A stretch of DNA of 64,000 nt from 13-2-20CM-66-19 sp036273735 (lineage in GTDB: Bacteria > Pseudomonadota > Gammaproteobacteria > Steroidobacterales > Steroidobacteraceae): assembly GCA_036273735.1 (NCBI GenBank), contig DASUHA010000061.1:11915-75914 (forward strand), given 5' to 3'. The position numbers and the translations under genes were made by a program. The notes beneath the pieces are model-generated. The model saw only the letters and a program-made list of their open reading frames with translations. It was not told where the DNA came from and searched no databases. Positions within the stretch are counted from its first letter, which is position 1. Each line of letters opens with the position of its first letter. Shown one piece after another: positions 17,547 to 26,317 of this stretch.

Positions 17547-18610
17547 TTGCTGCCGGCCCCGGATCGCGGAGTGTCGGCCAGGCGAACCTTCATGCCATCG
17601 TCCAGCTGGTGATTGCCAGTCAGCACCAACGGCGCCCGGGCGTTGAGGGCGCCGGAGATGACGTCTCGATTGCCATGCGCAACGAGCACGTGGACAAGCA
17701 CCTTGTGCGCTACGCCATTGATCGCCTGTACGACGTACGGCTGACCGCTATCGTTGACGAGCACCGCCTCATGCGGCACCACGTAACCACGCATTTCGCC
17801 GGCGGTGATGGTTGCCTGGGCCATCTCGCCGGGCAGGAAGCGGCCGGGTGGCAACGCGAGCTGCACAGGAACGAGACCGGTATCCGCCTCCGCCACCGCG
17901 CCGCGCAACAGGACCTTGGTGGCAACGGACTGACTCGCCCCGAAGAGCTGCACGCTGGCCCTGTCGTTGGCGTGAATGTCGGCCGCCTGTGCGGGTACCA
18001 CGCCCACGTTGAGCACGAGATTCCCGGGTGCCGCGAGCTCGAGGAGTGCCGCCCCTTCTGCAACGATGGCTCCGGAAGTCGTCGAGAGGCTCGTCACGAT
18101 CGCGCGAAACGGAGCGCGAATGACGTGTACGCCGCCTGCACCTTCGGCATCGAGCGCCTGCAGCTGCGAGCGGGCATCAGACTCCGATTTCTCGGCGTCC
18201 GCGAGCTGTTGCGCCGTGGCGAGATGGCCGGCGACCAGCTTGCGGGTGCTCGCCACCAGACGCTCGGCGACCGAGGAGGCAGACTTCGCCTGGCTGTAGG
18301 AAGCCGCCGTTGCCGGACTGGGTGTCAGCCGGATGAGGGGCGCGCCCGCAGGCACCTCCTCACCCAGCCGCACGTCGATCTCTGCGACGACGGCGGACAC
18401 GGGAGCCATGATCGTCTTGTGACCGGCGGCCGAGGGCTCCACGGTGCCATACCCGACGATGACGTGCGGCAGGCTGCCCTCCTGAAGGCGTGTCAGTGTG
18501 ACGAGCACGCTGGCGTTGGCATCGGGCGCATCGTCGGCGTACGCAGGGAGCAAGACAAACACAGCGCTGAGCGTCAGTGCAGCGGCCCATACGAGTGATC
18601 GGCGACGCAT
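17543..18610 (-). CDS. RND efflux periplasmic adaptor (membrane fusion protein)
   Basis: 355 residues with a signal peptide (MRRRSLVWAAALTLSAVFVL, cleavage near PAYADD). The order is beta-barrel/lipoyl half, a short alpha-hairpin containing the SYSQAKSASSVAERLVAS segment, the second lipoyl half (VHVIRAPFRAIVTSL) and a C-terminal membrane-proximal domain. This is the HlyD/AcrA layout. It bridges the RND pump, whose gene overlaps by 4 nt, and the outer-membrane factor encoded 9 nt upstream. Confidence 0.9.
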   Translation of the reverse strand: MRRRSLVWAAALTLSAVFVLLPAYADDAPDANASVLVTLTRLQEGSLPHVIVGYGTVEPSAAGHKTIMAPVSAVVAEIDVRLGEEVPAGAPLIRLTPSPATAASYSQAKSASSVAERLVASTRKLVAGHLATAQQLADAEKSESDARSQLQALDAEGAGGVHVIRAPFRAIVTSLSTTSGAIVAEGAALLELAAPGNLVLNVGVVPAQAADIHANDRASVQLFGASQSVATKVLLRGAVAEADTGLVPVQLALPPGRFLPGEMAQATITAGEMRGYVVPHEAVLVNDSGQPYVVQAINGVAHKVLVHVLVAHGNRDVISGALNARAPLVLTGNHQLDDGMKVRLADTPRSGAGSK

Positions 18611-18619
18611 GGTTTCCTC

Positions 18620-20005
18620 TTACTTCACAGCCGTGGCGAGGCGGGTTGGCGGCAGTCCCAGTCCCAACTCGACGGTCAGCGTGATCTGTGCCTCGCCGAG
18701 TGAGCGTGCCAGCGCGAGCGCCTCGACCCTGCGATCGACAGCCGTGGTCTCGAAGTCGGCGAGGGACCGCTGATCCATGTTTCCCTGGGCGTACGCCTTC
18801 CGGGCGGATTGCGACATCGTCTCGGCCGCCGCTGCCGCGCCCGAGGCGTTGTCGAGGTCTTCGGTGAGACGCCGGACCTGTGCATCGAGCCCTCTGACAC
18901 TTGCAAAGGCATCATCGAGTCGAGCCTGGTACTGCTCGTGCAGCACGAGGCGGGTGGCGCGCGTCTGCGCGACCTGGCCCTGATTGCGGTCGAAGATCGG
19001 CAGGTCGAAGGTGGCGAGCGGACCTGCCGAGCGGACGTTGCTCGTATCCTGACCCCACTGGCCGCCCAACACGAAGGCCGGGAACTGGCCGATGATGGCC
19101 GTACGCACGTCCTCATCCGCGGAGCGATACCCAAGCTGCAGGGCGACGAGATCGGGGCGGCGGTCAGGAAGGCTGGTGAGCAGCGCCGTCAGATCCGCCG
19201 GCAGCGGTGACAGGGAAGGCGTCGCGATGGCAAACCGCACCTCGGGATCGAGGCCGAGCACGGCATCGAGCGATTGCCAGTTCTGCAGTTGAGTGAGGCC
19301 GAGCGAGGCGACGGCCTGCTCCGCGGCGGCTTTGGCGGTCAGGAGCGGTGCCAGCGCCGTGAAGTCGAGGTTTCGAGTCTGGATGGCGCGCTGCACTTTC
19401 TTTACCTCCTGATCCAGGAGGTGGAGCTCGCGGCGACTAAGGTCGAGGGACTGCCGCCCGTAGTAAAGATCGAGCGCCAAAAGCCGCGCCTTCTGGGCGA
19501 CCTGCCACTCCTGCCACAGCAGATCGGCATTCACCTGCTGCGCCTGGAAGCGCGCGGACTTCTTGTGAGTGTGATACGTCAAGATGGACTTGACGTCCTG
19601 CGAGAGGGAGGCGGTCCATGCGGGCGCAACGTCGGTCCCGCCGAGGAGTCGGGCATAGCTCACGCTAGCGGATGGGTTCGGCAGGAGCGAGGCCTGAAGG
19701 AGATTCGCCTGGGCGAGATCGGCCTGGCCCTGCTCGGCGCGCAGCTCGGGATCGTTGAGCACCGCGAGCAGGCCGACGTCGTCGATGCCGACGGGCTTCT
19801 CGATGTCGATCCGGCGCCCGGCCTCGCCTGGCCGAGTGGCAGGAATCTGCGTCCGGAGCCCCGAGAGCCCCCCGACGAGGTCGGGTGCGCGGGCAAGCGG
19901 CAGCGGGTGATAGAGCGCACAGCCGCCCAGCAGCGCCTCGCCGCCCAACGCCACGGCGAGCGCCCAGGGGCGCAATGCTCGAATTCCTCTAGACCCGGAT
20001 CGCAC
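18620..20005 (-). CDS. TolC/CzcC-family outer-membrane efflux lipoprotein
   Basis: 461 residues from a GTG at 20005, with a GAGGG ribosome-binding site 9 nt upstream. The leader contains a lipobox, LLGGCALY, so the mature protein should be lipid-anchored. Two homologous halves rich in long helices with conserved small-residue turns (PNPSASV, then DRRPDLVALQ) fit the outer-membrane factor fold. It is the first gene of the RND operon and supplies the exit duct. The two-component pair reads divergently 222 nt away. Confidence 0.87.
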   Translation of the reverse strand: MRSGSRGIRALRPWALAVALGGEALLGGCALYHPLPLARAPDLVGGLSGLRTQIPATRPGEAGRRIDIEKPVGIDDVGLLAVLNDPELRAEQGQADLAQANLLQASLLPNPSASVSYARLLGGTDVAPAWTASLSQDVKSILTYHTHKKSARFQAQQVNADLLWQEWQVAQKARLLALDLYYGRQSLDLSRRELHLLDQEVKKVQRAIQTRNLDFTALAPLLTAKAAAEQAVASLGLTQLQNWQSLDAVLGLDPEVRFAIATPSLSPLPADLTALLTSLPDRRPDLVALQLGYRSADEDVRTAIIGQFPAFVLGGQWGQDTSNVRSAGPLATFDLPIFDRNQGQVAQTRATRLVLHEQYQARLDDAFASVRGLDAQVRRLTEDLDNASGAAAAAETMSQSARKAYAQGNMDQRSLADFETTAVDRRVEALALARSLGEAQITLTVELGLGLPPTRLATAVK

Positions 20006-20227
20006 TAATGGAGGCCCTCAGCCCAACAGGGACAGCATGACTGGGGTTACTGACCAATTCCTGACGTTTCCAGTAAGACTTCCGTCTTCGTAGGGCGTGT
20101 CTCAGACCCTGCCAGGGACGGCCAGCACTGTATATGCCGTCGCCCGCCCCTCCCCGTCAGCACTTCGTCAGTCTTAACCCGATAATATGGCATGGAGCGC
20201 AAGTTACGCGCCGGAGCCCAAAGCCGA
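20006..20227. promoter_or_regulatory. Divergent promoter region between RND operon and two-component genes
   Basis: This 222-nt gap separates two divergent transcription units and must hold both promoters, or operators for the neighbouring OmpR-type regulator. It is less GC-rich than the coding sequence around it, with an AT-richer stretch near 20040-20100. No confident -35/-10 pair or direct repeat could be assigned by eye. Confidence 0.4.
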
Positions 20228-20920
20228 ATGCGGGTGTTGCTGGTCGAAGATCACCGGGCGATGCGCGAGATGATCGCCGATCATCTCAGGGAGCGCGGCT
20301 TTGCGGTCGATGCGGTGGGCCGCGGCGAGCAGGCGATCGCCGCGGCGGCGGTCGCCCCGGTGGACGCCGTGATTCTGGACCTCGGCCTGCCCGACATGGA
20401 CGGCCTGGATGTGTTGACTTCGCTGCGGGCCGCCCATCCGGAGCTGCCGGCAATCATCCTGACGGCGCGTGACAGCGTCGATGATCGGCTGCTCGGCCTG
20501 AACTCCGGCGCCGATGACTACATCGTCAAGCCCTTCAACCTCCTCGAGCTCGAGGCGCGCCTGCGCGCCGTGCTGCGCCGCAGCGGCAACACCCGCGGCA
20601 CGACCTACTCCCTCGGAGGCGTGACCTTCGATACCGTCACCCGGGAAGCGGCGGCTTTCGGCAAATCGCTCGACCTCACGCGCCGCGAAGCGGCCCTTCT
20701 CGAGGAGCTCATTCGCGTCCCGGGACAGGTCATCACGAAGGACCGGCTCGAGGACCGGCTCTATGCACTGGAGGATGCGGGCAGCGCCAACGCGCTCGAG
20801 GCGGCGGTATCGCGCCTGCGGCGCAAGCTGGCAGCAGCGCGGGCCGCCCTGCAGATCGAGACCAAATGGGGCATCGGCTATCGCCTGATCGCCGGTGTGC
20901 CCGAAGGCAGCCCCGATTGA
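20228..20920 (+). CDS. OmpR/PhoB-family response regulator
   Basis: 230 residues from ATG 20228 (MRVLLVEDHRAMREM); an earlier in-frame ATG adds 12 unlikely residues. The receiver domain has the acidic pair ED (7-8), phosphoacceptor D51 in VILDLGLPDMDG, and K101 in YIVKPFNL. The C-terminal winged helix (about 125-225) has the LTRREAALLEELI and SRLRRKL recognition segments and ends with WGIGYRL. The stop overlaps the kinase start, so the two form a cognate pair. The divergent RND efflux operon is the likely target. Confidence 0.95.
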   Translation: MRVLLVEDHRAMREMIADHLRERGFAVDAVGRGEQAIAAAAVAPVDAVILDLGLPDMDGLDVLTSLRAAHPELPAIILTARDSVDDRLLGLNSGADDYIVKPFNLLELEARLRAVLRRSGNTRGTTYSLGGVTFDTVTREAAAFGKSLDLTRREAALLEELIRVPGQVITKDRLEDRLYALEDAGSANALEAAVSRLRRKLAAARAALQIETKWGIGYRLIAGVPEGSPD

Positions 20921-22320
20921 GCCGGGCACACAGCCTGAGGCTGCGCCTCCTCGGGGCCATGGTGGTCGTATTCGTGCTGGGACTCGGGGCGGCCCTGCTC
21001 TCCTATCGCACCGAGGTGCACAAGATCACTCGCGATCTGCGTACGCGGACGCTCGAGAACCAGGCACGGGAACTGTTAGATGTGCTGAGCGTCCGTAGCG
21101 ACGGGGCTCTGCGGGTGCCTGCGCCCCCCGACTGGCAACAGGCCTACCGCGACCCGTCGAGGCAGTTCGTCTATACGGTGTTCGATGCCACTCACCACCC
21201 GCTTGCCTGGTCAGCCAACCTCGACACGCCGCTGCCGTACATTCCGGTGGACTCGCACGGCGAGTTGGGACCGGTGGAATTCATCGGGGCCGGCGCCGCC
21301 CGCCGGGCCATCATTGCAGCCCACGGCCCTCGAGGCACGACCGTCCTCATCGGGCGCAGCAACATGGACCGCGACGAGCTCGTCGACAGCCTCTTCGAGG
21401 AGGGCTCGGAGCAGCTCACCATCATCGTACCGTTTGCGCTCCTCGGGCTGGTCCTCATCTGGCTCATCAGCGGGTGGAGCCTGCGGCCGATCGCACGGGC
21501 ATCACGCGAGGCGGGGCGGGTAGGACCCGCGCATCCCGACATGCGCATCTCGCTCCATGGCCTGCCGCGCGAGATCCAACCTCTGGTCGAGGCGGTCAAC
21601 GGCGCCCTGGACCGTCTCTCCCGCGCCTATGCCACGGAGCGGCGCCTCACCGCGGATGCCGCCCATGAGCTGCGCACGCCGCTCGCCGTGCTCAATCTGC
21701 GACTGCAGCGCGCACAGATCACCGGCAACACCGATTGGGACGCGGTCGAGCGCGAGCTGGCTCAAATGGGGCGGCTCGTCGATCAGCTGCTCGATCTCGC
21801 CCGCAAGGAGGCGCTTTCGCGGGAGCGGCGGACGGAGGAGCTACCCATAGTCAATCTTTCCCGTGTGGTGCGGGAAGCGGCAGCCATGATATTGCCGCTG
21901 CTCGAGGCCTCCGGCCACAGTCTCGAGGTCGATGTGCCGGACACCGTCGAGGTCCGCGGCAATTGCGATGACCTGCGCGATATGCTGCGAAACCTGCTCG
22001 AGAACGCCGTTCTGCATGGCCGCGGCAAGGTGAGCGCGCGGATCGAGATGCCGCGGGAGGGCACCGGCCTCGTCGTGATCGATGTGGCGGACGAAGGTCC
22101 CGGGGTTCCCGCCGGCCAAGAAGAAGCAGTCTTTCAACGCTTCCGCCGCCTCAACGCCGATGCCCCAGGCTCGGGGCTCGGTCTCGCGATCGTGCGCCAC
22201 GTGGCTCGCAGCCACGGCGGCGATGCGCGCTTCCTACCCGGACTCGGCCGGCTGGTCGTACACCTGCCTGTGGCCGGCCCTCACCGCGCTACTGCGGAGG
22301 ACGACCGTTGCCGGCCCTGA
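20917..22320 (+). CDS. Sensor histidine kinase, cognate to the upstream response regulator
   Basis: 467 residues if translation starts at TTG 20917, which overlaps the regulator stop as TTGA. An in-frame ATG at 20959 lies inside TM1, and one at 20866 lies inside the regulator gene. TM1 10-29, periplasmic sensor of about 135 residues, TM2 168-186, HAMP, dimerisation helix with H250 in DAAHELRTPL, and an ATPase domain with NLLENAVLHG, DEGPGVP and GSGLGLAIV. This is the QseC/PmrB-like layout. It is expected to sense an envelope signal and control the regulator and, by context, the RND pump. Its 3' end overlaps the convergent DUF2934 gene by 32 nt. Confidence 0.92.
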   Translation: MSRAHSLRLRLLGAMVVVFVLGLGAALLSYRTEVHKITRDLRTRTLENQARELLDVLSVRSDGALRVPAPPDWQQAYRDPSRQFVYTVFDATHHPLAWSANLDTPLPYIPVDSHGELGPVEFIGAGAARRAIIAAHGPRGTTVLIGRSNMDRDELVDSLFEEGSEQLTIIVPFALLGLVLIWLISGWSLRPIARASREAGRVGPAHPDMRISLHGLPREIQPLVEAVNGALDRLSRAYATERRLTADAAHELRTPLAVLNLRLQRAQITGNTDWDAVERELAQMGRLVDQLLDLARKEALSRERRTEELPIVNLSRVVREAAAMILPLLEASGHSLEVDVPDTVEVRGNCDDLRDMLRNLLENAVLHGRGKVSARIEMPREGTGLVVIDVADEGPGVPAGQEEAVFQRFRRLNADAPGSGLGLAIVRHVARSHGGDARFLPGLGRLVVHLPVAGPHRATAEDDRCRP

Positions 22321-22576
22321 GCAGGGCGTCGACTTCCGCTTCCGCGGCCATCCAATCCTCGACCTCGTTTCCGGGCGTGAAGCCGCGGCGCTCGGCGCGC
22401 AGATAGGCCGCCTGGGCAATCATCGCTCGGCGCGCTTCCTCGGAGACCGTGATGGCGGCAGTGGCGGGGGCTGCCGGGGCGGCGCTCGCAGCGGGCGCGC
22501 GGCGGCGCGGGGCGACCTTTTCGGCGGGCTGCGAGGACTCTGGGGTACGAGGCCCGGTGGTGCGACGAGTGGCCAT
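22289..22576 (-). CDS. Small DUF2934-domain protein
   Basis: 95 residues. The first 40 are basic, alanine- and proline-rich. The C-terminal part (VSEEARRAMIAQAAYLRAER, then GNEVEDWMAAEAEVD) has the DUF2934 pattern: an ARxAYLRAE helix followed by a G-x-E-x-x-D-W-x-x-AE motif. Proteins with this domain are small, widespread in proteobacteria and uncharacterised. The gene lies between two plus-strand units and shares 32 nt with the kinase 3' end. Confidence 0.8.
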   Translation of the reverse strand: MATRRTTGPRTPESSQPAEKVAPRRRAPAASAAPAAPATAAITVSEEARRAMIAQAAYLRAERRGFTPGNEVEDWMAAEAEVDALLRAGNGRPPQ

Positions 22577-22736
22577 GCAAATGCTCCTTGAGTTGATGCG
22601 CGGCGCGTCGCAGGGCCCGGCGACGACGACCCACCCGCCGCAGCTCCTGTCGATTCCTGCGCGCAGCGCTTGAACGGCGCGAGCTTGCAGGCTGCCTGCC
22701 CACCATGCAAGCCAGGCCAGAAGCGCGACCGCAGAG

Positions 22737-22771
22737 TGTCCGCACGAGTGTCCGCTGTCCGCGCAGCGGAC
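22737..22771 (+). promoter_or_regulatory. Candidate enhancer (UAS): three TGTCCGC repeats plus palindrome
   Basis: TGTCCGC occurs at 22737-22743, 22749-22755 and 22756-22762. The last copy forms the inverted repeat GTCCGC-GCA-GCGGAC (22757-22771). It lies about 80-114 nt upstream of the -24 element, the usual distance for an NtrC-family activator. The NtrC-type regulator encoded at the end of the same operon is the obvious candidate ligand. That pairing is inference. Confidence 0.5.
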
Positions 22772-22850
22772 GCGCGCACCGCTGCCGACCGTCCCTCGCG
22801 ATCAGTGAAATTACTGTCGATATCAAGCGCTTACCGCGGCGCTGGCGTGT

Positions 22851-22866
22851 TGGCATGCGAGCTGCA
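22851..22866 (+). promoter_or_regulatory. Sigma54 (RpoN) -24/-12 promoter of the exporter operon
   Basis: TGGCATGCGAGCTGCA fits the consensus TGGCACG-N4-TTGCW with two mismatches and keeps the essential GG (22852-22853) and GC (22864-22865) with exactly 10 nt between. Transcription would start near 22876-22877, immediately before the GAGGA ribosome-binding site, giving a very short leader. It therefore also supports ATG 22888 as the adaptor start. A sigma54 activator is encoded in the same operon. Confidence 0.7.
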
Positions 22867-22887
22867 AAAGGGTGCTCGAGGACCGCT

Positions 22888-24210
22888 ATGAACATCACCA
22901 ATCTCAAACCGCCCTCCCCCTCGACTGAGGCGCCTGCGACGATCCGCAACACTGCGGCGCAAGACGTCACACGCGCGACATCGCAGCAGGCGTGGTATCG
23001 GCGGAGAGTTGTCCACTACTCGGCCGGGGGCGGCCTCGCGCTGTGCGCGATCCTCTTCTGGCTCGCGCACAGTTGGGCGAACTCCGGGCATGTTGTCTCC
23101 AGCCAGAGCCTGGAGATCGCCACCGTCACGCGCGGGGACTTTGTGCAGGACGCCGCAGCGCGCGGAACGATCATCGCGGCGGTGAGCCCGACGCTCTCCT
23201 CGACCGCTGCGGGTACCGTGACCTACCTCGTCCACGCCGGCGACAGGGTGAGCAAAGGAGAAGTCCTGGCGCGTCTCTCGAGTCCCGAGCTCGAGAATCA
23301 GTACGCGCGTGAGCACACCACGCTCGAGAGCATGGATGCCGCCCTATCGCAGCAGAAGGTCGAGCTGCAACAGAAGCTCCTGGAGAACCGCCAGCGCGCG
23401 GACCTCGCGGCAGTCACGATGAGCCAGCAGTTGCGCGAGCTGCAGCGCCTGCAGGCTGCCTGGAACGTCCATGTCATCAGCGAGCACGAATACGACGCCG
23501 CTTATGACACTTACTCGATGGCGCGGTTGAGCTATGAGCACGCCAACCAGAATGCCGGCCTCGAGCGCGAGCGGATCCTGTTGGACCTGCGCACCCGGCA
23601 GCTCGCGCGCAACGCGCAATCCCTGCTCGTCGATGGCTTGAAGCAGAAGCTCGAGGCGCTCACCGTCCGCTCGCCCGTCAACGGCATGGTCGCGGACCTC
23701 GCCCAGCCGGATCAATCGCACGTCGGCAGCAGCATGCCGCTCGTCACGGTGGTCGATCTCTCGGCACTCGCCATCCAGTTTCAGGTCGCGGAGTCCTTCG
23801 CCGGCGGCATCACCCCAGGCCTCCCCGCGGACATCACCGTCGACGGCCAGACGCTGCATGGAGTGGTCACCCAGGTCTCTCCCGACGTACGCGACGGCTG
23901 GGTCACCGGACGCGCGAAATTCGCCGGCTCGCAGCCGGTGGGCCTGCGGCAGAACGAGCAGGCCGCGGTGCGCATCGTCATGGGTGAGCACAAGAATGTC
24001 CTCAAGGTCGAGCGGGGAGCTTTCCTCGATGCGACCACCCGCGCCGTTTACGTCGTTCGCGGCGACCAGGCGACTCGCATCCCGGTGGAGCTGGGTGCCG
24101 CCTCCGTCTCCGAGATCGAAGTACTGCGCGGGCTCAACGACGGTGATCGAGTGGTGATTTCCGACACCCAGGACTTCAACGACGCGCCGGAGCTGCGCAT
24201 CGCGCACTGA
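22888..24210 (+). CDS. MacA/HlyD-like periplasmic adaptor of ABC exporter
   Basis: 440 residues from ATG 22888, with a good ribosome-binding site. A cytoplasmic N-terminus of about 45 residues leads to one TM helix (GGGLALCAILFWLAHSWA). Then come a lipoyl half (GTVTYLVHAGDRVSKGEVLA), a long alpha-hairpin (about 140-255, QQKVELQQKLLENRQRA and following), the second lipoyl half (VRSPVNGMVADLA) and beta-barrel domains. This is the membrane-fusion layout of MacA-type adaptors that link an inner-membrane ABC exporter to an outer-membrane channel. No TolC-like gene is in this operon. First gene of the sigma54-controlled unit. Confidence 0.9.
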   Translation: MNITNLKPPSPSTEAPATIRNTAAQDVTRATSQQAWYRRRVVHYSAGGGLALCAILFWLAHSWANSGHVVSSQSLEIATVTRGDFVQDAAARGTIIAAVSPTLSSTAAGTVTYLVHAGDRVSKGEVLARLSSPELENQYAREHTTLESMDAALSQQKVELQQKLLENRQRADLAAVTMSQQLRELQRLQAAWNVHVISEHEYDAAYDTYSMARLSYEHANQNAGLERERILLDLRTRQLARNAQSLLVDGLKQKLEALTVRSPVNGMVADLAQPDQSHVGSSMPLVTVVDLSALAIQFQVAESFAGGITPGLPADITVDGQTLHGVVTQVSPDVRDGWVTGRAKFAGSQPVGLRQNEQAAVRIVMGEHKNVLKVERGAFLDATTRAVYVVRGDQATRIPVELGAASVSEIEVLRGLNDGDRVVISDTQDFNDAPELRIAH

Positions 24211-24249
24211 AGCGGCACGACGACCCGAACCCAACGCCAAGAGGCTCAC

Positions 24250-24969
24250 ATGCTGAAGATGCAAGACATCAGTAAGGTCTACCGGACCGATCTCATCGAG
24301 ACGCACGCGCTGCGCAATTTCTCCCTGGAGGTGAAGTCCGGTCAGTTCGTGGCCGTGAGCGGCCCGTCCGGCTCCGGCAAGACGACCTTCCTCAACGTCG
24401 CAGGGCTCCTCGAGACCTTCGATACCGGCGTCTACGAGCTCGGCGGCGAGGATGTGAGCCGGCTCTCGGACGATGCGCGCTCACGCATGCGCAACGAGAA
24501 GATCGGCTTCATCTTCCAGAGCTTCAACCTCATTCCCGACCTCGACATCTACGACAACGTCGATGTTCCGCTGCGCTATCGGCGGATGAAGGCCGCAGAG
24601 CGCCATTCCCGCATCACCAAGGCCCTGGAGCTGGTCGGCCTCGCTTCGCGCATGAAGCACATGCCCTCGCAGCTCTCCGGCGGGCAGCAACAGCGCGTCG
24701 CCATCGCACGCGCCATCGCAGGCGACCCGGCCCTGATCTTCGCCGATGAGCCCACGGGCAATCTCGACTCACTCATGGCGCGGCAGGTGATGGACCTCCT
24801 CGAGCAGATCAACGAGATGGGCACCACCATCGTGCTCGTCACTCATGATCCGGAGCTCGCCCGGCGCGCACAACGGAACATCCACATCGTCGACGGGCTG
24901 GTGATCGACTCTCCCCCTCCGTACGAGCGCCGCGCCGGCACCGATGCCGCCGGCTCGCTCGCCGGCTGA
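24250..24969 (+). CDS. ABC exporter ATPase, MacB/LolD type
   Basis: 239 residues. Walker A GPSGSGKTT (about 38-46), Q-loop IFQSFNLIPDL, signature LSGGQQQR, Walker B LIFADEPTGNLDS, and switch His in LVTHDPE. The sequence type matches the stand-alone ATPases of the MacB/LolCDE/FtsE group, which use mechanical transmission through FtsX-like permeases. It is the only ATPase in the operon although six permeases follow, so it must serve all of them. Confidence 0.94.
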   Translation: MLKMQDISKVYRTDLIETHALRNFSLEVKSGQFVAVSGPSGSGKTTFLNVAGLLETFDTGVYELGGEDVSRLSDDARSRMRNEKIGFIFQSFNLIPDLDIYDNVDVPLRYRRMKAAERHSRITKALELVGLASRMKHMPSQLSGGQQQRVAIARAIAGDPALIFADEPTGNLDSLMARQVMDLLEQINEMGTTIVLVTHDPELARRAQRNIHIVDGLVIDSPPPYERRAGTDAAGSLAG

Positions 24970-24987
24970 GGCAGCCGGGAGCGCAAG

Positions 24988-26316
24988 ATGTTGGGTTATT
25001 ACCTCTGGCTGGCAGCAAAGAGTTTCAGACGCAATCCGGGCCTCACCGCCCTCATGGTGGGCGCGATCGCGCTCGGCATCTCCACCTGCATCGTCACGCT
25101 GACCGTCTATCACGCGATGTCCGGCAATCCCATCTGGTGGAAGAACAACATACTCTATGCCGTCACCATGGATGGGTGGGACCCCAGTCCGTCAGACCCA
25201 TATGATCCGGCTCATCCGCAACTGGCCCCGCCGCAGCTCACTTACCGGGACGCGCAGTACCTGTATCAGTCGACCATACCGCGGCGCAAGGTCCTGATCA
25301 CGCAGCTGCTCGGGGTATTGAGCGGCGCGCCGGGAGAGACTGCGCCGGTGCATGTGATGACGCATGCGGTCACGCGAGACTTCTTTTCGATGTTTGACGT
25401 TCCATTCGAGTACGGCGGCGGGTGGAGTGCTTCTGCAGACAGCGGGCCCGAGCCGGTGATCGTGTTGAGCAAGGAACAGAACGATAAGCTCTTCGGCGGA
25501 GCCGACAGCGTCGGTCAGACGATTCTCTGGAACGATCACCGCTTCCGCATAGTCGGCGTCCTCAAGAACTGGCGGCCGCTGCCCAGATTCTATGACATGA
25601 CCACCCGGCGCTGGGGCGAGCCGGACGATGCCTACGTACCCTTTCAATGGGGACCCGCGCTGCAGATCCTCCCCGGAGGAAACAGCAGCTGCTGGGGAGA
25701 CCCCGTGACCACGTATCAGGACTACCTCGGCTCGGAGTGCGTGTGGATCGAGATGTGGGCCGAGCTGCCCACCGCCCAGGCGCGAGAGCGGATGCAGGCC
25801 TACATGGACTCCTACTGGGCGGTGCAGCGCAAGGCCGGGCGGTTCGCGCGGCCGCTCAACAATCACCTCACCGACGTCAGCGATTGGCTCAAGGTGAACG
25901 GCGTGGTGAGCAGTGACAGCCGGATCCTGCTGCGGCTGGCCTTCGCATTCCTGATCGTCTGCCTGATCAACACGGTCGGCATACTCCTCGCCAAGTTCCT
26001 TCGGGCGGCGCCGACGACCGGCTTGAGGCGGGCGCTGGGTGCGAGCCGCCGACAGATATTCCTGCAGCATCTCGCCGAGGTCGCGACGCTCTCTTTCGTC
26101 GGGGCGGCCCTGGGCCTGGCGTTGGGCGCGGCCGGCCTCGTCGGAGTGCATGCCATGTATACGTACGGCGGAGCTTACGGCGTGCTGGCCCGATTCGACC
26201 CCATCGGGATCCTCTGGGCGCTGGCCCTCGCGGCCGTCTCGACGCTTGCCGCGGGACTGTACCCGGCGTGGGCCATCGGCAGACTTCCGCCCTCCCTATA
26301 TCTCAAGAGCCGCTAG
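24988..26316 (+). CDS. FtsX/MacB-type ABC permease, A1
   Basis: 442 residues. One N-terminal TM helix (about 18-42) is followed directly by YHAMSGNPIWWKNN, shared by all three A-type permeases, then a periplasmic MacB-PCD-like domain of about 240 residues. Three TM helices follow, including LLRLAFAFLIVCLINTVGIL, with the coupling segment TTGLRRALGASRRQIFLQH. This four-TM arrangement is the FtsX/MacB permease fold. It is predicted to pair with B1, encoded 1 nt downstream. Confidence 0.92.
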   Translation: MLGYYLWLAAKSFRRNPGLTALMVGAIALGISTCIVTLTVYHAMSGNPIWWKNNILYAVTMDGWDPSPSDPYDPAHPQLAPPQLTYRDAQYLYQSTIPRRKVLITQLLGVLSGAPGETAPVHVMTHAVTRDFFSMFDVPFEYGGGWSASADSGPEPVIVLSKEQNDKLFGGADSVGQTILWNDHRFRIVGVLKNWRPLPRFYDMTTRRWGEPDDAYVPFQWGPALQILPGGNSSCWGDPVTTYQDYLGSECVWIEMWAELPTAQARERMQAYMDSYWAVQRKAGRFARPLNNHLTDVSDWLKVNGVVSSDSRILLRLAFAFLIVCLINTVGILLAKFLRAAPTTGLRRALGASRRQIFLQHLAEVATLSFVGAALGLALGAAGLVGVHAMYTYGGAYGVLARFDPIGILWALALAAVSTLAAGLYPAWAIGRLPPSLYLKSR

Positions 26317-26317
26317 C

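Larger units (their letters stand above)
22577..22887 (+). promoter_or_regulatory. Upstream region of the ABC exporter operon
   Basis: This 311-nt gap has no supported gene. It holds the TGTCCGC repeat cluster (22737-22771), a sigma54-type promoter (22851-22866) and a ribosome-binding site GAGGA at 22878-22882, 5 nt before the adaptor ATG. The section 22577-22736 belongs to the 5' side of the DUF2934 gene, and no clear element was seen in it. Confidence 0.6.

Noticed and set aside
22737..22771. Short repeats as a possible CRISPR remnant
   Set aside because: Units are only 7 nt with no regular spacers. Position relative to a sigma54 promoter fits an enhancer better.
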